From Roseiflexus sp034432635 (lineage in GTDB: Bacteria > Chloroflexota > Chloroflexia > Chloroflexales > Roseiflexaceae), in contig DAOUBK010000071.1 in the NCBI GenBank assembly GCA_034432635.1, forward strand, positions 62,001 through 126,000: a stretch of 64,000 nt of DNA. Direction: 5' to 3'. Under the pieces are notes generated by a model, which was not told the DNA's origin, made no database searches, and worked only from the letters and a program-made list of their open reading frames with translations. Shown here piece by piece: positions 1 through 8,043 of the stretch. Position numbers and translations under genes: made by a program. Every line of letters begins with the position of its first letter. The first letter of the stretch is position 1.

Positions 1-465
1 CCCGCCAAAGACCTTGTTGAGTTTTTCGATCTCCGCGTCACGCTTCAGCGCTTCCGCTTTGGTCAGTTTGTTGAACTCACCCCGCGCACGTTGATCCTCG
101 AGATCGTTCAGGTAACGCAACCGCTTGCGCATGGTGGCAAAGTTGGTCAACGTGCCGCCGAGCCAGCGCTGGACGACGTAGAACTGCCCGGCACGGGTCG
201 CCTCTTCAGCAATGGTCTCCTGTGCCTGCTTCTTGGTGCCGACAAACAGCACCTTTTGACCTGCTGCGACTGTTTCAACGATGAACTGGTACGCTTCGGT
301 AAGACTGGTGATCGTTTTCTGAAGATCGATGATGTGAATACCGTTGCGCGCCGTGAAGATGTACGGCCGCATCTTTGGATTCCAGCGCTTGGTCTGGTGT
401 CCGAAGTGTGCTCCCGCCTCGAGCAGCGCTCGCATCGAAACGAGACGCTGCACTCCCTGAGTCAT
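1..465 (-). CDS. rpsB: 30S ribosomal protein S2 (N-terminal part, runs off left edge)
   Basis: Structural protein of the small ribosomal subunit, needed for late 30S assembly and S1 binding. The visible 155 codons show the S2 signature: an N-terminal LLEAGAHFGHQTKRWNPKM stretch at about residues 14-32, then IDLQKT, FVGTKKQA and RWLGGTLTNF. The ATG at 465-463 was chosen because AAGGAG lies about 10 bases upstream. The C-terminal third is outside the window. It reads leftward from the promoter at 623-651, so the mRNA carries a leader of about 150 nt. S2 autoregulates through its leader in other bacteria, but I recognise no known leader motif here. Identity is secure. Confidence 0.97.
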   Translation of the reverse strand, partial: MTQGVQRLVSMRALLEAGAHFGHQTKRWNPKMRPYIFTARNGIHIIDLQKTITSLTEAYQFIVETVAAGQKVLFVGTKKQAQETIAEEATRAGQFYVVQRWLGGTLTNFATMRKRLRYLNDLEDQRARGEFNKLTKAEALKRDAEIEKLNKVFGG

Positions 466-622
466 ACCTGCTTGCTCCTTGTTCTTCAGATCGGCAGATT
501 CACGCCTGCCTGACGAATGCCTCCACTGCTCCTCAACGCACCGCGCGACCGGTTATTCCGGCAGGAGGGGCGGGCGATAGAGCGGTGTGTGGAATGAAGC
601 GCGCTTCAGCGCACCGCGTGGT

Positions 623-651
623 AGTATAGCATACAAGCAGGGGGCGGGCAA
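623..651 (-). promoter_or_regulatory. Sigma70-type promoter for rpsB
   Basis: On the minus strand TTGCCC (651-646) is followed after exactly 17 bases by TATACT (628-623). Predicted start near 616, giving a leader of about 150 nt before the rpsB ATG. Confidence 0.6.
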
Positions 652-664
652 ATCCGCTTCGATT

Positions 665-693
665 TTGCATATGACGAAGGGGTATGGTACGAT
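665..693 (+). promoter_or_regulatory. Promoter for the glycolipid glycosyltransferase gene
   Basis: TTGCAT (665-670), 17-base spacer, TACGAT (688-693) with an extended TGG just before the -10. It diverges from the rpsB promoter; the two control regions lie side by side within about 70 bp. Confidence 0.55.
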
Positions 694-819
694 GGCACTG
701 AAATAGTTGCAGGTGGATCGTTCTCTGCCCGGCATCTCTGAACGACGGCAGGGCGGATGGAGGGTGGCGGCGCGCCAGACATCTCTTTCGAGACCAGGGC
801 GCGTCTCACGGTATGCGAT

Positions 820-2118
820 ATGCCCGATGTTTCACATGAAGCAACGGCAACCGGCGATAAGCCGCGCATTCTGTTTGCGATCTCGGATACCGGCGGCGGT
901 CACCGATCAGGAGCGCAGGCAATCGCCGCAGCGATTGAACAGCAGGTCGGCGACGCAGTCGAAACGTATATTATTGATATCTTCGCGCACACTGGCGTGC
1001 CGGTGGTGCGAAACGCCCCGGTGGTCTACGATAAACTCTCAACGCGCTGGCTTCCGCTCTACGATGCCCTTTATCGCCTGACCGACGGTCGCCGGCGTAT
1101 CGATGCGTTGACCCGCGTTGTCTACCTGGCGGCGCACCGCAATATTCTGCGTGTGCTCGAAGCCGTGCGTCCAACACTCGTAGTTTCGGTGCATCCGTTG
1201 CTGAACCGTCTAGTTGGTAATGTGCGCCGCATGTATCGCCTCTCGTTTCGCTTCATCACGGTTGTGACCGACCTGGTCAGTCTGCATGCATCATGGGCCG
1301 ATCCGGATGCAGAATTGTGCATTGTGCCGACCGATGAGGCATTCGAGCGCATGTTGCGTCTGGGAATGCCTCCGGAGAAACTGCTACGCACCGGGTTCCC
1401 GGTGCATCCGAAGTTTGCGGCATACCATCGCACGCGTGACGAAGCGCAGGCGATCCTCGGTCTCTCACCAGAGTTGTTTACCGTTCTGGTGACGAGCGGC
1501 GGGGTTGGGTCGGGGAACATGGAGCAACTGGTGCGCAATATCCATACTGCGTATCCACAGATTCAGTTGCTGGCGGTGACCGGTAGAAACAGTGCGTTGC
1601 GCGAACGGCTCGAGCAGAATGGTTTCGGTCCGAATGCGCATATCTTTGGCTTCGTCACAAATATGGAAGAGTTGATGGCGGCAAGTGATATTGTGATCTC
1701 GAAGGCGGGTCCGGGCACGCTGATGGAAGCGCTGGTGATGCAACGTCCAGTGATCGTGACGCAGGCCGTGGGGATGCAGGAACGCGGCAATATCGATTTT
1801 GTGCTGAATCATGAACTGGGTCTGTTTTGTCCGACGATTGATCGGATTGTGCCGGTGCTGGCGGAGTTGATGGAGCCGTCAACCTACACGGCGACGGCTG
1901 CGCGCCTGGTCGATGCAGTTCCGCGTGATGGCGCGATGCAGATTGCATCTATTCTGCTCGAACAGTTGCACCTTGCGCCGCCGGTCCGTCGGCATCGGCG
2001 CTTCCGCCTGCCGTCTGTCCGTCTGCTGCGCCCGCGTGCGATCGTGCGACGGTTGCACCTGCCGCGGGTGAGAGGAATCGTGCCCTGGCGGAGACCATCG
2101 TCAGGAAAGCGTGCGTAA
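820..2118 (+). CDS. MGDG-synthase-like glycosyltransferase (GT28 family)
   Basis: Probable membrane-associated glycosyltransferase that adds a sugar from a UDP donor to diacylglycerol, making glycolipid for photosynthetic or cell membranes. The N-terminal acceptor-side motif FAISDTGGGHRSGAQAI follows the start, and the C-terminal nucleotide-sugar site shows SKAGPGTLMEAL near residue 290. The last 45 residues are very rich in Arg and Pro, which suggests contact with acidic lipids. Two starts are possible: ATG 757 (453 aa) or ATG 820 (432 aa). I use 820 because homology begins just after it; neither has a good ribosome site. The family also contains processive diglucosyl transferases, so the exact sugar is uncertain. 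Confidence 0.8.
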   Translation: MPDVSHEATATGDKPRILFAISDTGGGHRSGAQAIAAAIEQQVGDAVETYIIDIFAHTGVPVVRNAPVVYDKLSTRWLPLYDALYRLTDGRRRIDALTRVVYLAAHRNILRVLEAVRPTLVVSVHPLLNRLVGNVRRMYRLSFRFITVVTDLVSLHASWADPDAELCIVPTDEAFERMLRLGMPPEKLLRTGFPVHPKFAAYHRTRDEAQAILGLSPELFTVLVTSGGVGSGNMEQLVRNIHTAYPQIQLLAVTGRNSALRERLEQNGFGPNAHIFGFVTNMEELMAASDIVISKAGPGTLMEALVMQRPVIVTQAVGMQERGNIDFVLNHELGLFCPTIDRIVPVLAELMEPSTYTATAARLVDAVPRDGAMQIASILLEQLHLAPPVRRHRRFRLPSVRLLRPRAIVRRLHLPRVRGIVPWRRPSSGKRA

Positions 2119-2677
2119 GGGTGACAGGCTGGTTGAGGATTGTAGCGTCCAACGTTCAACGTTCAACGTCGTTATACGTCGCATGCCTGATGAGTTGTGT
2201 GAGGGCAGGCGTTCAGGGAGTGTCGGTCTGCGCGAAGATGCCGGCAACTGGTTGCCCATCCGGTCCGGCAGGCGTATGATCGTGGCGCCTGGAGAGCGGT
2301 GGATGAAGATGATGGGCAGAGACGCGCGTCGCGCAGCGTGCAATGCCGTCCGGCGCTTCGCGTCGCAGGGCGTCGGAGCATCTGTGCATCGCAACAGCGC
2401 CGGCCGTCACGGTGGCGGGGGCATCGCGCCCCTAGGTACCCTATGAGAGTGGAACGTTCGCGCTCCGTGGCACGCTGCGTCGATGGGGAACGAACACCGG
2501 TGTACCGCGTGAGGAGTTCTACCGGATATGACCTGGCACAACGATAGTGTTGCGCTTCTGGGGGCAATGGCGACCGGCATGATCACACCCTGCGTTCAGA
2601 AAGCGATCTGCCAGTGCTGTGCTCACAAAGGCAGGTGAAGACTCGACGGGATACCGTCTTCTGCGCGCTGGCGTTCT
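2119..2677 (+). other. 559-bp intergenic region
   Basis: No convincing gene. It contains the GTTCAAC heptamer repeat (2147-2170) just after the glycosyltransferase stop and a GAAGAC/GTCTTC inverted repeat (2637-2642 with 2656-2661) just before the PDZ gene. An open frame at 2111-2446 has no homology signal or ribosome site and crosses the repeat, so I treat it as chance. Confidence 0.5.
2147..2170. repeat. Heptanucleotide tandem repeat (GTTCAAC type)
   Basis: Three consecutive heptamers, GTCCAAC GTTCAAC GTTCAAC, followed by a partial copy, 29 bp after the stop of the upstream gene. The same heptamer, much expanded, recurs at 31541-31603. Confidence 0.75.
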
Positions 2678-3160
2678 ATGACCGAAAGTGAGACGAAGCC
2701 ATCGGAGTCGCGTTGGTGGTTTGCCGGAGCGGCAGTGATTGCCGTATTACTGTGCGCCTGGTGCGGAGTATTTGCCGGCATTGGCGGCTGGGTTGCCGGG
2801 CGCGACATCGGGCGACGCGAAGCCCGTCTGGAACTGAGCACGACCGCTGCGGTGCAACCGGTGTTGCCCGACCTGGGTGTGCTGGTGACGCGCCTCGACC
2901 GGAGCGGACCGGCAGCCCGCGCTGGGATCGCACGGGGTGATGTGATTGTGGCGATCGAGGGGGTGTACGTGCAGGACGCGCGCGACCTACGCGAACAACT
3001 CTTGCGCTATCGCGCCGGTGATACCGTTCGGTTGACTCTCCTCCGCGACCATGGGGAACAGACAGTGAACGTCGTGCTCGATGCGTTTCCCGGCAATCCG
3101 AGGGCGCCATACCTCGGCGTATACTATACCGCCCGTGGTGAAGAACCGGCTGATCTGTGA
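2678..3160 (+). CDS. Membrane-anchored PDZ domain protein
   Basis: 160 residues. A short cytoplasmic tail is followed by one hydrophobic segment (about residues 15-42, with GIGGWVAG), then a PDZ domain (about 65-145) carrying GPAARAGIARGDVIVAIEG, the usual ligand-groove region seen in HtrA/RseP-type PDZ domains. There is no protease domain, so it is probably an extracytoplasmic adaptor that binds C-terminal peptides. Its stop overlaps the start of the next gene by one base (TGATG), so the two are probably translated together. No clear ribosome site precedes the ATG. The partner protein cannot be inferred from the context. Confidence 0.75.
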   Translation: MTESETKPSESRWWFAGAAVIAVLLCAWCGVFAGIGGWVAGRDIGRREARLELSTTAAVQPVLPDLGVLVTRLDRSGPAARAGIARGDVIVAIEGVYVQDARDLREQLLRYRAGDTVRLTLLRDHGEQTVNVVLDAFPGNPRAPYLGVYYTARGEEPADL

Positions 3161-3786
3161 TGCGCCTTTCTGACTCGTCAGACGCAACAATAACCGAAGC
3201 GCCGTCTGCATCCCGATCACCACGGGTAACGCTGCTGGTCGCATCGCTTGCCGGTCTTTGCTGGGCAGGCGCACTGGCGATGTTGCTCTGGGGTGTGGTG
3301 GATCGACGGCAGCCATACGATGCACCGGAGCGCATGGTATATTATATGGTAGTTGTGTCCGCCGCGCTCCTGACATTTGTGCCGGTCGAGCGTCAGTTTC
3401 ACCTGACAGGTCTGACTGTCGAAGGTTTGCTGGGCACAGGGTTACTGCTCTACACGCTGGCATTCGTGCCTCCGCCGGTCGAATGGCTGCTCTCGCCACC
3501 GGATGCACCGGTCTATGCAGTGATGGCGCTGGCGGTATTCTGGTTCTTTGCGTCGATTGCCATGCCACTGCTGTATGCCCTGGGGCAACGTATGTTTCAC
3601 CAGCGCGCGCGGCGTTACGACCGGCGGCGGGCGCGTCGTCAGGCGTATGAGATCGGGTTGCTGGCGGCGCTGACGGTGATCCTCGCCGGTCTGCGGGCGC
3701 TGACTCCGGTTGCGGTTGCGCTGATCGCGCTGATTATTGGTGTTGCTGAGTTGTTGTTTCTTTCGTTTGTCGAGCCTGAGCCATGA
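3160..3786 (+). CDS. Integral membrane protein of unknown function
   Basis: 208 residues with about five hydrophobic segments (around residues 17-37, 52-68, 82-100, 113-135 and 163-200) and a very basic loop, RARRYDRRRARRQ, between the fourth and fifth. The start could be GTG 3157 or ATG 3160; the ATG overlaps the upstream stop. Its own stop overlaps the tyrA start (ATGA). I recognise no family. Its position between the PDZ protein and tyrA suggests only co-transcription. Confidence 0.7.
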   Translation: MRLSDSSDATITEAPSASRSPRVTLLVASLAGLCWAGALAMLLWGVVDRRQPYDAPERMVYYMVVVSAALLTFVPVERQFHLTGLTVEGLLGTGLLLYTLAFVPPPVEWLLSPPDAPVYAVMALAVFWFFASIAMPLLYALGQRMFHQRARRYDRRRARRQAYEIGLLAALTVILAGLRALTPVAVALIALIIGVAELLFLSFVEPEP

Positions 3787-4769
3787 TCCAGATTGCTATC
3801 ATCGGTGTTGGTTTGATCGGCGCGTCGCTCGGTATGGCGCTGCGTTCCGCTCCTGAACGCGAGTCTCCGTTGGGCGCAATAACGGTTACCGGTTTCGATC
3901 GCGATCCGCGTGCGCTGGCGGAGGCGCGCGGTCGTCTGGCGATTGATCGCGAGGCGCGCACCCTGGCGGAAGCGGTGCGCGACGCGCATCTGGTGATTGT
4001 CGCGACGCCGGTGCAGGCGATCCGTCAGGTGTTCGCCGATCTTGCGCCACTGCTGCCCTCCGGAGCAACGGTCACTGATGTGGCGAGTACCAAGACGCAG
4101 GTTCTCGCCTGGGCGCGTGAACTTTTGCCCGCAACCGTCGATTTCATCGGCGGGCATCCGATGGCCGGCAGCGAACGGTCCGGTCCTGCCGCCGCCACGC
4201 CCGATCTCTTCCGCAATGCCATCTACTGCCTCTCGCCGCAGGAGAACGCACGCGAAACGGCAGTGCGCCTGGTCGAGGCCATGGTGGATCAGATCGGCGC
4301 CAAACTGTACTATATCAATCCGGTCGAACACGATGCCTATGTAGCCGGTGTTTCGCATCTGCCATTCATGCTTTCGACGGCGCTGATGGATGTGGTGAGT
4401 CGCAGCCCTGGATGGCGTGAGATGGCGCCACTGGCAGCAACCGGCTTTCGCGATGTGACCCGCCTGGCGTCGGGGAGCGCCGAGATGCACCGTGATATTT
4501 GCCTGACCAACCGCGAGGCGCTGGCGCGCTGGCTCGATGAGATGGCGCGTCGCCTGACGGAATTGCGCGATCAGGTCGCTGCGGGTGATGGTGAAGGGTT
4601 GCTGGAGTGGTTCCGTCACGCGCAGGATGTACGCGATCGCTGGCTGGCGGAACGTCCCAATATGCGCCCCGGTGAACAGGAATTCAATGCGATGATCGAT
4701 ATGGCATACGACCAACCGGGTCTCTTCGGGCGCTGGGGACTCGGGTCGCGTCAACGCAGGCAGTCATGA
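3783..4769 (+). CDS. tyrA: Prephenate dehydrogenase
   Basis: Cytosolic enzyme converting prephenate to 4-hydroxyphenylpyruvate with NAD(P)+, the committed step to tyrosine. Residues 4-17 hold the Rossmann nucleotide loop IGVGLIGASLGMAL. The catalytic region shows GGHPMAGSERSGP near residue 120, including the active-site His and the substrate-binding Ser/Arg, and the helical dimerisation part carries VSHLPFMLSTAL. The 328-residue length fits a monofunctional enzyme without chorismate mutase or an ACT domain. The start overlaps the upstream stop by 4 bp (ATGA). An arogenate preference cannot be excluded from sequence. Confidence 0.93.
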   Translation: MIQIAIIGVGLIGASLGMALRSAPERESPLGAITVTGFDRDPRALAEARGRLAIDREARTLAEAVRDAHLVIVATPVQAIRQVFADLAPLLPSGATVTDVASTKTQVLAWARELLPATVDFIGGHPMAGSERSGPAAATPDLFRNAIYCLSPQENARETAVRLVEAMVDQIGAKLYYINPVEHDAYVAGVSHLPFMLSTALMDVVSRSPGWREMAPLAATGFRDVTRLASGSAEMHRDICLTNREALARWLDEMARRLTELRDQVAAGDGEGLLEWFRHAQDVRDRWLAERPNMRPGEQEFNAMIDMAYDQPGLFGRWGLGSRQRRQS

Positions 4770-4781
4770 CAGGATGGCTGT

Positions 4782-5186
4782 ATGGATCGCCCAATCCGTG
4801 TGCTGATCGCAAAACCGGGTCTCGATGGTCATGATCGTGGGGCGAAGGTGATCGCCCGTGCGCTGCGTGATGCGGGTATGGAGGTGATCTACACCGGCAT
4901 TCAACAAACGCCACAGATGATCGTCGAAGCGGCGCTTCAGGAAGATGTCGATGTGATCGGTCTCTCGATTCTCTCCGGCGCCCATATGACGCTCCTGCCA
5001 CGGGTGATGGAGTTGTTGCGCGAACACGACATGCATGACGTGCTGGTAGTGGCCGGCGGCATCATTTCCGACGAAGATGCGCAGGTGCTGAAAGAGCAGC
5101 ACGGTATCGCCGAGGTATACAGACCCGGCGCCTCGACGCACGAGATCGTGCGTTTCATTCAGGAACGGTGCAGAACGAGGACCTGA
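4782..5186 (+). CDS. Methylmalonyl-CoA mutase, cobalamin-binding subunit
   Basis: 134-residue free-standing B12-binding domain. It carries the base-off/His-on motif DGHDRG (residues 15-20) with the cobalt-ligating His, the SILSGAH loop and the VVAGGIISDED segment that contact the cofactor tail. In enzymes of this type a separate large subunit supplies the TIM barrel that interconverts methylmalonyl-CoA and succinyl-CoA; that subunit is not in the window. The gene is followed after 4 bp by meaB, the mutase chaperone. Both would serve the 3-hydroxypropionate cycle or propionate assimilation. The partner could also be a related acyl-CoA mutase. Confidence 0.92.
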   Translation: MDRPIRVLIAKPGLDGHDRGAKVIARALRDAGMEVIYTGIQQTPQMIVEAALQEDVDVIGLSILSGAHMTLLPRVMELLREHDMHDVLVVAGGIISDEDAQVLKEQHGIAEVYRPGASTHEIVRFIQERCRTRT

Positions 5187-5190
5187 TCGC

Positions 5191-6129
5191 GTGGATCTGG
5201 CACAGGCTCTGCTCGGCGGGAACCGGCGGGCGCTTGCGCAGGCGTTGACCCTCGTCGAAACCGGGGGACCACAGGCGCGAGCGCTGCTCGGCGCTCTCTT
5301 CGCCCATACCGGTCGCGCGCATATTATCGGAGTGACCGGCGCCCCTGGCGCAGGTAAGTCGACGCTGGTCGCTGCGCTTGCCGCGCACTGGCGGCGCGTC
5401 GGTCGCACAGTCGGCATTATTGCGGTCGATCCGACGTCACCCTTCACCCGTGGCGCTATTCTGGGTGACCGGATCCGGATGCAGGCGCTCAGCGGCGATC
5501 CAGGGACCTTCATCCGCAGCATGGCGAGTCGCGGACGGTTGGGCGGTATTGCGCGCGCTACCGGTGATGCGGTAGCGCTTCTCGATGCTGCCGGCTTCGA
5601 CATCATCCTGGTCGAGACGGTCGGCGCCGGGCAGGGTGAGGTGGAGATTGCTGCCGCCGCCCATACAACGATTGTCATCGAAACCCCTGGCGCCGGCGAT
5701 GATGTACAGGCGATCAAGGCTGGTATTCTCGAAATCGCCGATCTGCTGGTGGTCAACAAAGCTGACCGCGAGGGCGCCGATCAGACTGTTCGCCATCTGC
5801 GCACCATGCTCAGTTTGAGCGATCTGCCTGCCGATGGATGGACGCCGCCGGTGTTGACGGCAGTGGCGACACGCAGTGAAGGTATCGAGGCGATTGCGGC
5901 GGCAGCGGAACGGCATCTCGTCTATCTCCGCGAAAGCGGGCGGTTTGTCGGGCGCGAGCAGGAACGCGCCGAACGCGAGTTGCGCCTGATCCTGCAGGAG
6001 ACAGTGCTCGAACGGGCACGGGCGCGTGTTGCGGTCTCCGAGTGGGATGCGCTGGTTGCACAGATTGCGGCGCGCACGCTCGATCCGTATGCCGCAGCCG
6101 ATCAGTTGCTCGATAGAATGATGGCGTAA
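5191..6129 (+). CDS. meaB: MeaB/ArgK-type GTPase, methylmalonyl-CoA mutase chaperone
   Basis: G3E-family P-loop GTPase that protects and reloads the B12 cofactor of methylmalonyl-CoA mutase. Visible are the P-loop GAPGAGKST (about residues 52-60), the switch region VDPTSPFTRGAILGDRIRM, ETVGAGQGEV, and the guanine-specificity motif NKAD near residue 189. The 312 residues match the family length. The start is GTG 5191, only 4 bp after the B12-binding subunit; this pairing is the classical context and supports both calls. Older annotations call this family ArgK (LAO/AO kinase), a name not supported by later work. Confidence 0.93.
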   Translation: MDLAQALLGGNRRALAQALTLVETGGPQARALLGALFAHTGRAHIIGVTGAPGAGKSTLVAALAAHWRRVGRTVGIIAVDPTSPFTRGAILGDRIRMQALSGDPGTFIRSMASRGRLGGIARATGDAVALLDAAGFDIILVETVGAGQGEVEIAAAAHTTIVIETPGAGDDVQAIKAGILEIADLLVVNKADREGADQTVRHLRTMLSLSDLPADGWTPPVLTAVATRSEGIEAIAAAAERHLVYLRESGRFVGREQERAERELRLILQETVLERARARVAVSEWDALVAQIAARTLDPYAAADQLLDRMMA

Positions 6130-6247
6130 TGGAACGTTCGCCAAAACAGTACTCCTGGGGGAATACCATTCGCGCCGCAGATGTGATAGAACAACGACAG
6201 GTCTATACGAGGATCCGTCGCACATTGCTGCTTCAGGAAGAAGTCTC

Positions 6248-6766
6248 ATGGAACATCACGCCGCCTTCGACTACGTCCGTGATCTTCTGACCCTGCCGGA
6301 GGTCGTCGAAACCCGTCACCATATGCACCACAGTATTCCCAAGCACGATCACCTGACCCGATCGGTGCGGATGTCGTACCATCTGAGCCGTCTGCTGCGC
6401 GCCGATGTTCGCACCTGTGTGCGAGCCGCGCTGCTCCACGATATCAATTCACGCGCCGGCACGCTGACGACGCATGGGCGTGTGGCGGCGCGCTGGGCAG
6501 CGGAGAAGGGCGAAGATGCGGCTGTGTGTGCAGCGATCGAGAGTCACATGTATCCGCTCGGTCCGGTGCCGACGTCGCGTGAGGCGTGGGTGCTGGTGCT
6601 GGCAGACAAAGCGGCATCGCTGGGAGATATCAAGCAGTTTCTGGTCGGCCTGATCGACGGTAGCAGCCTGACGAACCGTCGTCGTCTGTGCGAAACCGAC
6701 CCCTATTATCGCCAGCAAGCGCGGCGCCGTCTGTTCCGGCGCTGGCGCACGCAGCGTATGCCGTAG
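6248..6766 (+). CDS. HD-domain phosphohydrolase-like protein
   Basis: 172 residues. Metal-binding residues of an HD hydrolase are visible: His in HDHLTRS (about 33), the paired LLHDIN (about 63-68), His in ESHMYPLGP, and Asp in LVLADKAAS. Proteins of this size hydrolyse nucleotides or other phosphate esters; the substrate is not evident. Start ATG 6248 has AGGAAG about 8 bases upstream. Separated from meaB by 118 bp and convergent with the aminotransferase gene. Confidence 0.75.
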   Translation: MEHHAAFDYVRDLLTLPEVVETRHHMHHSIPKHDHLTRSVRMSYHLSRLLRADVRTCVRAALLHDINSRAGTLTTHGRVAARWAAEKGEDAAVCAAIESHMYPLGPVPTSREAWVLVLADKAASLGDIKQFLVGLIDGSSLTNRRRLCETDPYYRQQARRRLFRRWRTQRMP

Positions 6767-6802
6767 CAGCAGAACGGTTCTGCACCCTGGCCACGACGTC
6801 CA

Positions 6803-7954
6803 TCACCCGATTGCCGCAACCGCCGATCCCAATCGTCGCGCTGCTTCGGTAAGCTGGTCCGGCGGATACAGACTGAACGAGAGACGCAGCGTATTGGATC
6901 GTGCTGCATCGAGATAGAAACGCGATCCGGGAAGGTACGAGACACCTGCCCGTTCAGCGTGTGGCAGCAGGGTTGCAGCATCGATCCCTTCCGGCAGTTC
7001 CACCCACTGGAAGAATCCGCCGCCTGGCGCGGTGAAGCGGCAACCGGATGGCAGATACGTGCGCAGGCTCTGCGCCAGTGTATCGCGCCGCTCGCGATAC
7101 ATCGCCCGTAAGCGTGTTACGGTCGCCTCAAAATCACCTGTAGCGCACAATTCGGCGACGGTGAGCGCGATGAATGGATTGAGTCCCCCGCCACTGTCCA
7201 GGAAGCCACTGCCGATCAAACGTCGGGTCAACGACGCATCGGCGGTTAGATAACCGAGCCGGAGTCCGGGCGCCAGTGATTTCGAGAAGGAGGAGATCCG
7301 CACTACCGTGCCCGGAGGTGCAATGCTCCATACCGACGGCGGCGCAGGCGTGTCGTAACTCAGTTCGCGGTACACGTCGTCTTCGACCAGTATCAAGCCG
7401 TACTCTGCGGCAATCATTGCCAGCGCCTTACGGCGTTCGAGGCTCAGGCAGACGCCGGTCGGGTTATGATGGGTCGGAACGAAGTAGAGCATTCGTGCCT
7501 GCCTGCCGCGCTTCGCCAGTCGCTTCAGGATTATTGTCAGCGCTGCCACATCGATACCGTCGGCATCGGCTGGGACGGCAATCAGATGCAACGGATGGTC
7601 GCGCAGAATGCGCGCCGCCAGGTGGTATGTTGGCGATTCGACCAGCACGGTATCGCCGGGTGCAGCGATCAGCGTGCAGAGAAGATCAAGCGCCTGTGAC
7701 GCGCCGGCTGTAATCAGCACCTCTGCGGAATCGGGAGAACGCGCATCGATGTGCGCCAGACGTGCGCAGATCCATGCGATCAGTGGGCCGGGCCCGCGCT
7801 CCGCACCATACGCCAGCGCGTCAGCGCCGTGGTGCGTCAGCGTCGCTTCCGTTGCGCGCCGGAGTGCTGCCACCGGTAATGCCGCCGGGTCGGGGTGGCC
7901 CCAACCCAGATCGAGAATGCCGGGACGGTGAACGAGTTGAACGATAGGAAGCAT
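6803..7954 (-). CDS. PLP-dependent class I/II aminotransferase
   Basis: 383 residues of fold-type I aminotransferase, close to the 2-aminoadipate/LysN and MocR-catalytic-domain group. The PLP-lysine lies in SSFSKSLAPGLRLGY (about residue 230). Other sites are the NPTG turn (HHNPTGVCLS), the phosphate-binding TAGASQALDLL and the ring-stacking region SPTYHLA. No GntR-type DNA-binding domain precedes it, so it is an enzyme rather than a MocR regulator. Start ATG 7954 is preferred over 7975 because homology begins with it. The substrate could be aromatic, branched or 2-aminoadipate. It is convergent with the HD gene. Confidence 0.85.
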   Translation of the reverse strand: MLPIVQLVHRPGILDLGWGHPDPAALPVAALRRATEATLTHHGADALAYGAERGPGPLIAWICARLAHIDARSPDSAEVLITAGASQALDLLCTLIAAPGDTVLVESPTYHLAARILRDHPLHLIAVPADADGIDVAALTIILKRLAKRGRQARMLYFVPTHHNPTGVCLSLERRKALAMIAAEYGLILVEDDVYRELSYDTPAPPSVWSIAPPGTVVRISSFSKSLAPGLRLGYLTADASLTRRLIGSGFLDSGGGLNPFIALTVAELCATGDFEATVTRLRAMYRERRDTLAQSLRTYLPSGCRFTAPGGGFFQWVELPEGIDAATLLPHAERAGVSYLPGSRFYLDAARSNTLRLSFSLYPPDQLTEAARRLGSAVAAIG

Positions 7955-7986
7955 ATGTATCTGATATCCGAACATATTGTGCCATC

Positions 7987-8012
7987 CTGAAGGGCTTCCG
8001 CACGCCCTTCAG
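7987..8012. other. 9-bp inverted repeat between the aminotransferase and histidine kinase genes
   Basis: CTGAAGGGC (7987-7995) pairs with GCCCTTCAG (8004-8012) around an 8-nt loop. It lies after the kinase stop and before the aminotransferase start on the minus strand. No T-run follows, so it is a weak terminator or mRNA processing hairpin. Confidence 0.4.
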
Positions 8013-8043
8013 AACTCCGGTGCGGGCGAGATACAGCACGCTA

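Noticed and set aside
3639..4754. 371-residue minus-strand open frame opposite tyrA
   Set aside because: Shadow of tyrA; composition and absence of motifs argue against a gene.
6129..6290. Short open frame overlapping the meaB stop
   Set aside because: About 53 codons without homology or ribosome site, overlapping the HD gene start out of frame.
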